This document shows, piece after piece, positions 34,901 through 39,793 of a stretch of 39,793 nucleotides of DNA. The translations under genes and the position numbers were made by a program. The first letter of the stretch is position 1. The number at the start of each line of letters is the position of its first letter. This stretch comes from Thiomargarita sp. (GTDB taxonomy: Bacteria; Pseudomonadota; Gammaproteobacteria; Beggiatoales; Beggiatoaceae): the NCBI GenBank assembly GCA_020721045.1, contig DYNN01000016.1:1-39793 (forward strand), read 5' to 3'. The notes beneath the pieces were generated by a model. The model was given only the letters and a program-made list of their open reading frames with translations. It made no database searches and had not been told where the DNA came from.

Positions 34901-34968
34901 TTAAAATCAGTTACTTCCTGATAGAAAGTTTTGAGAATTTTGTGATCGGGTTTAAGATTGCAGTTCAT
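31909..34968 (-). CDS. Single-chain restriction-modification enzyme with N6-adenine methylase (type ISP/IIG-like, no helicase)
   Basis: The 1019-residue protein joins cleavage and methylation functions. Near the N-terminus, LRFDGALVD (Asp70) and IYGIWEAKD (Glu87, Lys89) form a PD-(D/E)xK nuclease core. A helical region follows, then the gamma-class adenine methylase: YTPQPIVDFMI (316-326), motif I DPFVGTGNF (350-358) and motif IV NPPY (452-455). The last 500 residues should hold the target-recognition domain. Sequence resembles type ISP enzymes such as LlaBIII, but their large helicase domain is absent. Because modification and specificity are in one chain, no hsdS partner is needed, and none is present. 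It is 46 bp after map on the same strand. Confidence 0.85.
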   Translation of the reverse strand: MNCNLKPDHKILKTFYQEVTDFNSKGYTNEGQTAPFFANILRHCTKSLTNRDFVEQYTFKLANKKSLRFDGALVDAQTQVLIYGIWEAKDLKDDLIKEIDKKFKYGYPQENILFQTPNRLILFQNGVLCFDKDISHSPKNLIDGLEVFFNYTPPAYVEWEIAADRFKDKVADLGQSLVKLIEASLKNNAVFIESFNQFKAICQQSINPNLSNAVMIEMIAQHLLTERLFRNVFNNSDFINKNIIAHEIEKVITALTSKHFSREHFLQGLDRFYIAIESAARTIQDFSTKQTFLNTIYEKFFQGFAIKVADTHGIVYTPQPIVDFMINSVEQLLATEFQLSLSSENVHVLDPFVGTGNFIVHILQKLDHLTLEHKYQQEIHCNELLLLPYYVASMNIEHAYFERTQQYLPFEGICLVDTFETLKAQQKDFFNSENAARVKKQQKTPLFVIIGNPPYNAWQQNENDNNKNKVHQYIDDLIKENYVRPSKATNKNALFDPYVKAFAWATERLKNQENGIVAFVSNNGFIDNLAFDGMRKSLNEQFSSLYILDLGGNVRKNVGVKNVFGIKVGVSINLLIKKPNTQHKIFYAHIGDNLSQQAKLEALVIKENVARIDWQEIAPDAQYNWLTTGLHTEFNDFIAIGSKEGKANKQITENVIFKIYSGGIKTNRDTWAYNFNQAALAENMQATIDFYNHQVFDWSRNLDKDKSVDDFVSYDNKKISWDSTLKNHFSKSKFADFHRENIRLSLYRPFVKNFLYFDRMLNNSVHRFYQIFPISATEKENIVICLAGLGDRKGFGCFISNIIVSIDFAFEKAQCFPLYTYNKDGTNRQENITDWALTAYKKRYRDKSITKLNIFYYVYGLLHVLSYREKYALNLKKSLPHIPFTKDFWKIAKIGEELAETHLNYENAIPYQLRVETKETLNWQVDKMKLSKDKTSLIYNENIILHDIPAQVFDYKLGNRSALEWIIDQYQVKTDTRSGIINDPNQRDNERYIFNLVQKIVTVSLKTVKLVEELANTRF

Positions 34969-35014
34969 TAAAATTTGCTTGTAAATGTGAAAGTGATTAC
35001 ATCAATTGCGGTGC

Positions 35015-35779
35015 TTAAAAATTCTCATGTTGCCCTTTAGTAAGGACTTCAACGCCAGTAGATGTGACCAATACGGTGTGTTCCCATTGAGCAGATAAAC
35101 TACGATCTTTGGTGACGACTGTCCATTTGTCACTTAACAATTTCACTTGACGTTTACCGCTATTAATCATAGGTTCTATAGTAAAAATCATACCCGGTGC
35201 TAATATCGCGCCTGTACCCGCCTTACCATAATGTAAAACTTGCGGGTCTTCATGAAAAGAACGCCCAATTCCATGTCCACAATATTCTTGTACTACAGTA
35301 TAACTGTTTAGCGTAGCATGACGTTGAATAGTCGCACCAATATCACCAAATCGATTGCCCGGTTTTACTTGCGCAATACCTAAGCACAAACATTGATACG
35401 TAATTTCTGATAAACGTTTAGCGCGAATGGTTGGTTCGCCCACGTAAAACATTCGACTGGCATCTCCGTGATAACCATTTTTAATGACAGTAATATCAAT
35501 ATTAATAATATCACCTTCTTTTAATTTTTTATCATCAGGTATACCGTGACATACGGTGTAATTAATTGAAGTACAAATAGATTTTGGAAATCCTTTATAA
35601 TTTAAAGGCGCAGGAATCGCTTGTTGAACATTTACAATATAATCATGACAAATGTCGTTTAGTTCATTTGTAGTTACCCCGGGTTTAACATATTCAGTTA
35701 TCATATCAAGTACTTCACTAGTTAAACGACCTGCAATGCGCATTTTTTCAATTTCTTCTGGAGTTTTTAAAATAATCAT
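35015..35779 (-). CDS. map: Methionine aminopeptidase, type I
   Basis: Map removes the initiator methionine from new proteins. This 254-residue type Ia enzyme shows all five metal ligands: two Asp in INIDITVIKNGYHGDASRMF, His in EYCGHGIGRSFHEDP, Glu in FTIEPMI and Glu in AQWEHTVL. It is transcribed away from lon's 3' end after a 161-bp gap and is followed closely by the restriction-modification gene; in many gammaproteobacteria glnD follows instead. The sequence is intact. Confidence 0.96.
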   Translation of the reverse strand: MIILKTPEEIEKMRIAGRLTSEVLDMITEYVKPGVTTNELNDICHDYIVNVQQAIPAPLNYKGFPKSICTSINYTVCHGIPDDKKLKEGDIINIDITVIKNGYHGDASRMFYVGEPTIRAKRLSEITYQCLCLGIAQVKPGNRFGDIGATIQRHATLNSYTVVQEYCGHGIGRSFHEDPQVLHYGKAGTGAILAPGMIFTIEPMINSGKRQVKLLSDKWTVVTKDRSLSAQWEHTVLVTSTGVEVLTKGQHENF

Positions 35780-35830
35780 GTAAATTTGTCGAATTAAGTG
35801 TAAGAATCATCATTATACAGACTAAATAAT

Positions 35831-35881
35831 CTGAATTTGATATGAGAAAGTATAGTCTTACCTGCCTTATATCAAACTCAG
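35831..35881 (-). terminator. 13-bp inverted repeat between lon and map
   Basis: CTGAATTTGATAT (35831-35843) is complementary to ATATCAAACTCAG (35869-35881) except for one position, which becomes a G-U pair in minus-strand RNA, so a continuous 13-bp stem with a 25-base loop forms. It lies 60 bp past the lon stop codon and may end lon transcription. No T-run follows. Confidence 0.5.
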
Positions 35882-35940
35882 GTGATCTTAGCGTTTTATT
35901 TTAATTTTAGCTCATGGTTAGGTCATACTACATATTCGGA

Positions 35941-38367
35941 TCACCATAAAATTGCAGCTACTTCCGGATATTCTTTAACGAAACTTACGTGAATTCCTTC
36001 ACGAATGTAAGCGGGTAAATCTTCAAAATCACGTTTGTTTGCTGCTGGTAAAATCAAATCGTAAATTTTCACCCGTCTGGCAGCGATCACTTTTTCTCTT
36101 ACGCCACCAATCGGTAACACTTGACCAGTTAAAGTTAATTCGCCAGTCATTGCTAAAGTTTTAGTAATTTCTTGCCGTTTTGCTAAAGATAATAAGGCAC
36201 TTGCCATTGTAATACCTGCACTTGGACCGTCTTTAGGTGTTGCACCTGCTGGTACATGTAAGTGAATAAACGCTGTTTCAAAAAATTTTCTGTCTATTCC
36301 AAATTGTTCGGCTTGTGACACGATGTAACTATAGGCAATTTCAGCTGATTCCTTCATAACATCACCCAATTGTCCAGTTAACTTAAAGCCGCGTGAGTAT
36401 GTATGGGTGCAACTGGCTTCGATGCTTAAAGTTGCTCCTCCCATAGGTGTCCACGCTAAACCAGTAATAACACCAATACCTTTAATGGCTTTTTCGGTTT
36501 CAAACACGGGTTTACCCAAATATTCAGACAATTTATCTGGCGTAATCGTGATGGGTAAATCAGTGCCTTCTAAAAATTTCAAAGCAGCTTTGCGGGTAAT
36601 ATTGCCAATCCGCTTTTCTAAATTGCGCACGCCAGCTTCACGCGCATAATCTTCAATAATGTTATTTAGAGTGTCATCTGGAATAATGAGTTGATTTGCT
36701 TGTAAACCGGATTTTTCTAATTGTCGCTTAACCAGATGTTTTTTAGCGATTTGCAATTTTTCACTGGTGAGATAGCCAGACAGTTTAATCAATTCCATTC
36801 GATCTAATAAAGCCGGTGGAATTGTATCTAATTGATTGGCAGTACAGATGAATAATACTTTAGATAAATCAAAACGCACATCTAAATAATGATCAAGAAA
36901 ATCAACGTTTTGTTCTGGATCAAGGACTTCCAATAATGCTGAAGCTGGATCACCGCGATAAGAAGTTCCAATTTTGTCAATTTCATCTAACATAATTACA
37001 GGATTGGCATGTTCGACTTCCTTCATCGCTTGTAAAAATTTACCGGGCATGGCACCAATATAAGTACGACGATGCCCTTTAATTTCGGCTTCATCATGAA
37101 TTCCGCCAACTGAAAAACGGAAAAATGTGCGACCAACAGCCGTTGCAATTGAGCGTCCGATTGAAGTTTTTCCAACACCCGGTGGACCGACTAATAGCAA
37201 AATGGTACCGCTGATGCTGCCTTTTAATTTTCCTACAGCAAGAAACTCCATAATTCGATCTTTTACATCGCTGAGTCCCTCATGATCACGATCGAGTATT
37301 TCACGCGCACTTTTTATATCTAATTTATCCTCAGAAAACTTTCCCCAAGGTAATAATGTCAACCAATCCAAATAATTACGAGTTACTGCATATTCAGCTG
37401 ACCCAGTTTCTAATACCGACATCTTATCAAATTCATCATCAATACGTTTTTGCACGGCTTCAGGTACCGTTAAGGCTTGCAAACGCTCACGAAACTTTTC
37501 AATTTCAGCGGTGCGATCATCTTTCTCAATGCCCAATTCTTTTTGAATAGCTTTCAATTGCTCACGTAGAAAAAATTCACGCTGGTGTTCTTGCATCTTC
37601 TCTTCCACCTGCTTACGAATTTCTACTTGCGCTTTAGCTTGCTGTAACTCTTTGTTTAACAAAACTAATACTTTCTCTAGCCGATTGCGTATAGGCTTTG
37701 TTTCCAAAATTTCTTGCAATTCAGCTTTAGTCGAAGTCGTTAAACTCGCTGCAAAATCAGCTAATGGTGAAGGTTCTTCTGGTCCAAAACGTTGTAAAAA
37801 GATTTTTAATTCTTCGGTATAAAGTGGATTGAGTGGTAATAATTCCTTAATCGTATTAATTACGGCTAATACATAAGGTTTTAAATCCTCCACATCTACA
37901 TGAATCGGCATAGGATAATAGCGTGCTCTAGCAACAAAAGGGCGTTCTGTAGATACCCAATCTTCGATTTTAAAGCGCTGCAATCCTTCGGCAACAATTT
38001 GCAACTTATCTTCAAACTCCGATACACGGTGGATTCGACAAATCGTACCCATTTGATAAAAATCAGAAACAGTTACATTATCAATGTTATCAGTATGAAC
38101 GAGTACTAAACCAACTAATTTATGGTGAGTATCCTTTATTGCCTTAACCGTTTCTACCCAAGGACCACGCTCCACAACAAAAGGTATTACCTGATGCGGA
38201 AAAAAGGGGCGATTAACAATAGGTAACACATGAATAATGTTAGGTAATGTATCTTTATAGGAGATCAGCTCCGTTTTGCTTGCAGTATCATCTGAATCAA
38301 AACCTACGTTGACATTATCAATTTCCTGCTCATTCTTAGATATTGATTTTTCTGCTTTATTGGTCAT
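35941..38367 (-). CDS. lon: ATP-dependent protease Lon
   Basis: Lon is the cytoplasmic AAA+ serine protease that degrades misfolded and regulatory proteins. The 808 residues comprise the N-terminal substrate-binding domain (NIIHVLPIVNRPFFPHQV onwards), a coiled coil (about 240-310), the ATPase module with Walker A GPPGVGKTSIGRSIA and Walker B VIMLDEIDKIG, and the protease domain with the catalytic Ser in KDGPSAGITMAS and Lys in GGVREKVIAARR. It carries about 25 more N-terminal residues than E. coli Lon, rich in acidic and Asn residues. clpX or hupB neighbours are not adjacent. A sigma-32-like promoter lies upstream. Confidence 0.97.
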   Translation of the reverse strand: MTNKAEKSISKNEQEIDNVNVGFDSDDTASKTELISYKDTLPNIIHVLPIVNRPFFPHQVIPFVVERGPWVETVKAIKDTHHKLVGLVLVHTDNIDNVTVSDFYQMGTICRIHRVSEFEDKLQIVAEGLQRFKIEDWVSTERPFVARARYYPMPIHVDVEDLKPYVLAVINTIKELLPLNPLYTEELKIFLQRFGPEEPSPLADFAASLTTSTKAELQEILETKPIRNRLEKVLVLLNKELQQAKAQVEIRKQVEEKMQEHQREFFLREQLKAIQKELGIEKDDRTAEIEKFRERLQALTVPEAVQKRIDDEFDKMSVLETGSAEYAVTRNYLDWLTLLPWGKFSEDKLDIKSAREILDRDHEGLSDVKDRIMEFLAVGKLKGSISGTILLLVGPPGVGKTSIGRSIATAVGRTFFRFSVGGIHDEAEIKGHRRTYIGAMPGKFLQAMKEVEHANPVIMLDEIDKIGTSYRGDPASALLEVLDPEQNVDFLDHYLDVRFDLSKVLFICTANQLDTIPPALLDRMELIKLSGYLTSEKLQIAKKHLVKRQLEKSGLQANQLIIPDDTLNNIIEDYAREAGVRNLEKRIGNITRKAALKFLEGTDLPITITPDKLSEYLGKPVFETEKAIKGIGVITGLAWTPMGGATLSIEASCTHTYSRGFKLTGQLGDVMKESAEIAYSYIVSQAEQFGIDRKFFETAFIHLHVPAGATPKDGPSAGITMASALLSLAKRQEITKTLAMTGELTLTGQVLPIGGVREKVIAARRVKIYDLILPAANKRDFEDLPAYIREGIHVSFVKEYPEVAAILW

Positions 38368-38426
38368 ATTTAATAGTTCCTGTTGAAATGATATGGCGTA
38401 AATTTCAGTTACGAATATTAAAGTAA

Positions 38427-38458
38427 ATATGGGGATTCATTTTTTTACTCAAAGCAAG
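38427..38458 (-). promoter_or_regulatory. Heat-shock (sigma-32)-like promoter of lon
   Basis: On the minus strand CCCCATAT (38427-38434) matches the heat-shock -10 element. CTTGCTTTGAGT (38447-38458) lies upstream and can supply a partial -35 match (TTGAGT for TTGAAA, 12-bp spacer). It is 60 bp before the lon ATG. lon is a sigma-32 gene in E. coli, which supports the reading. Confidence 0.5.
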
Positions 38459-38549
38459 AAATTGAATAATAATGAGAATTAATTTAACATTTAAATATAT
38501 TTAAAATCAACAAATTAAACTTTAATCGCAAATTAATTCAATAAAATGC

Positions 38550-38577
38550 TTGACACATCTCACAGAGTCTATATAAT
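38550..38577 (+). promoter_or_regulatory. rRNA promoter P1
   Basis: Consensus TTGACA (38550-38555) and TATAAT (38572-38577) with a 16-bp spacer, preceded by an A/T-rich stretch suited to act as an UP element. It is the most distal of five promoters for the 16S gene. Confidence 0.85.
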
Positions 38578-38668
38578 GCGCTTCTTTCTTAGGAAGTGGC
38601 TAGAGACGAAAAGTTAAGCTGAAATCTTGGAAACACAATTAAAGATTTTGAAAGATGTAAAAAAAAGC

Positions 38669-38696
38669 TTGACAGAAGATTTTAAGTCTATATAAT
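38669..38696 (+). promoter_or_regulatory. rRNA promoter P2
   Basis: TTGACA (38669-38674) and TATAAT (38691-38696), 16-bp spacer, with A-rich sequence immediately upstream. It lies 119 bp after P1 and is the first of three promoters spaced exactly 92 bp apart. Confidence 0.85.
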
Positions 38697-38760
38697 ACTC
38701 GCTTCTCTCACAGATAAAACAGTTTAAGTTTTTAAAGTGAAAAGAAAGTTGAAAAAAAGC

Positions 38761-38788
38761 TTGACAGGTAAAAAGAAGTCTGTATAAT
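38761..38788 (+). promoter_or_regulatory. rRNA promoter P3
   Basis: TTGACA (38761-38766) and TATAAT (38783-38788), 16-bp spacer, preceded by a seven-base A-run. It is part of the tandem duplication shared with P4. Confidence 0.85.
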
Positions 38789-38852
38789 GCTCGCTTCTAT
38801 CACAGATAAAACAATTTAAGTTTTTAAAGTGAAAAGAAAGTTGAAAAAAAGC

Positions 38853-38880
38853 TTGACAGATGAAAAGAAGTCTGTATAAT
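38853..38880 (+). promoter_or_regulatory. rRNA promoter P4
   Basis: TTGACA (38853-38858) and TATAAT (38875-38880), 16-bp spacer, 92 bp after P3 and nearly identical to it, including the upstream A-run. Confidence 0.85.
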
Positions 38881-38965
38881 GCACACCTTCTTATCTGAAT
38901 AAGATTATTTTAAATAGAGTGTAGAAGTGATACACGGGATTAGAAAAAAAGTATTTAAATAAAGT

Positions 38966-38993
38966 TTGACATTTTGAAACGATAGTATATAAT
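38966..38993 (+). promoter_or_regulatory. rRNA promoter P5 (proximal)
   Basis: TTGACA (38966-38971) and TATAAT (38988-38993), again with a 16-bp spacer. The predicted start near 39000 leaves a leader of about 250 bases before mature 16S rRNA. Its context is diverged from P2-P4. Confidence 0.85.
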
Positions 38994-39014
38994 GCTCGAC
39001 TTTACCGAATAAAC

Positions 39015-39040
39015 AAAATAATCACTAAGTTGATTATTTT
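39015..39040 (+). other. rRNA leader hairpin just after the P5 start
   Basis: AAAATAATCA (39015-39024) and TGATTATTTT (39031-39040) are exact complements with a 6-base loop. It would be at the very 5' end of P5 transcripts. It could act in antitermination or RNA processing, or as a weak attenuator. Confidence 0.5.
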
Positions 39041-39076
39041 AAAGTGAAAAAGTTCTAAGAGAATATTTCACTCACG

Positions 39077-39113
39077 TTAAAACACCAATGTTGTTTTAAT
39101 GTTCTTTAAAAAT
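39077..39113 (+). promoter_or_regulatory. rRNA antitermination region: boxB-like hairpin and boxA
   Basis: TTAAAACA (39077-39084) pairs with TGTTTTAA (39092-39099) as a boxB-like hairpin. TGTTCTTTAAAAAT (39100-39113) follows at once and resembles the rrn boxA (TGCTCTTTAACA) that binds NusB-S10. The position about 150 bases before the 16S gene is typical. Confidence 0.65.
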
Positions 39114-39224
39114 TTTAGATCAAGTAATTTGTGTGGGTACTTACGTTGATAAATTTAAGAATCATTTAAGATTTATTAACGTAGTCATATACATTTGAGT
39201 AGAAGATTACGTTAGCGCAGAATA

Positions 39225-39239
39225 GCAATCTATGATTGC
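39225..39239 (+). other. Small hairpin directly before mature 16S
   Basis: GCAATC (39225-39230) and GATTGC (39234-39239) form a tight stem with a TAT loop, ending about ten bases before the mature 16S 5' end. It is a leader structure possibly related to 5' processing. Confidence 0.4.
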
Positions 39240-39248
39240 GAAAGAAAA

Positions 39249-39793
<545 letters not shown>

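Larger units (their letters stand above)
38709..38882. repeat. 92-bp-period tandem repeat carrying rRNA promoters P3 and P4
   Basis: 38709-38790 and 38801-38882 differ at about three of 82 positions. Each contains AAAGTGAAAAGAAAGTTG, an A-run, TTGACA and TATAAT. P2 is also 92 bp before P3 but its upstream half is diverged, so the array appears to have grown by duplication of a promoter unit. Confidence 0.9.
38368..39248. other. Intergenic region between lon and the rRNA operon
   Basis: The 881 bp hold the lon promoter (minus strand, first 100 bp), about 90 bp of very AT-rich sequence, five plus-strand promoters for the rRNA operon, and the rRNA leader with hairpins and a boxA-like sequence. 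I see no coding region. Confidence 0.8.

Noticed and set aside
31909-34968. BREX PglX methylase
   Set aside because: An N-terminal nuclease core is present and no other BREX genes (brxA, brxB, brxC, pglZ, brxL) are nearby.

Overview
The window is AT-rich bacterial chromosome, and I read it as gammaproteobacterial. The partial 16S rRNA at the right end, ProS with an inserted editing domain, RppH, AmpD, KdsD, MetX-MetW and CcmF all fit that class. Many c-type cytochromes, an SHP-type heme-protein operon and dispersed palindromic repeats suggest a sulfur-oxidising or facultative lineage such as Beggiatoaceae/Thiotrichales. That placement is inference; a 16S search would settle it.

Layout. 1-2200: a DprE1-like flavin oxidase gene, then a repeat-rich gap holding a 135-bp palindromic MITE, an IS5-type transposase remnant and a larger inverted repeat. 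2200-5100: proS and a slipin. 5161-7240: a chimeric repeat, then the arsenic operon arsR-acr3-arsC with a visible promoter and operator. 7326-9430: a B12 receptor gene (btuB) behind a cobalamin riboswitch whose P1 stem, antiterminator and terminator can all be drawn. 9475-10382: a second MITE and rppH. 10636-14556: a CHASE-PAS histidine kinase that stops before its ATPase domain, followed by a nine-heme cytochrome c fused to a membrane cytochrome b (CbcL architecture). 14570-18000: terminator, kdsD, ampD and a coiled-coil NERD protein. 18106-21771: a third MITE and an apparent electron-transfer operon: cytochrome b fused to a diheme cytochrome, an FGE/SUMF-like exported protein, the oxygen-binding cytochrome SHP, a free diheme cytochrome and a tiny TerB-like protein. 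21784-30703, all minus strand: mgtE, DUF29, fmt and an aldolase-dehydrogenase fusion, then ccmF, then metX-metW. 30796-35779: a FecR protein, and on the minus strand map, a single-chain restriction-modification enzyme and a lipoprotein. 35941-38434: lon with a heat-shock-like promoter. 38550-39793: five tandem sigma-70 promoters, a leader with hairpins and boxA, and the 5' third of the 16S gene.

How the parts work together. Two membrane electron-transfer modules stand out: the CbcL-like quinone/cytochrome c protein and the SHP-DHC-cytochrome b chain. Both need periplasmic heme attachment, for which ccmF is present here. The SHP operon with its interposed FGE-like gene is the best candidate for an incompletely described system. 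The MITE family (two copies with 10-12 bp target duplications) and the five-promoter rRNA array are the most striking non-coding features. No tRNA gene, CRISPR array or complete insertion sequence was seen.
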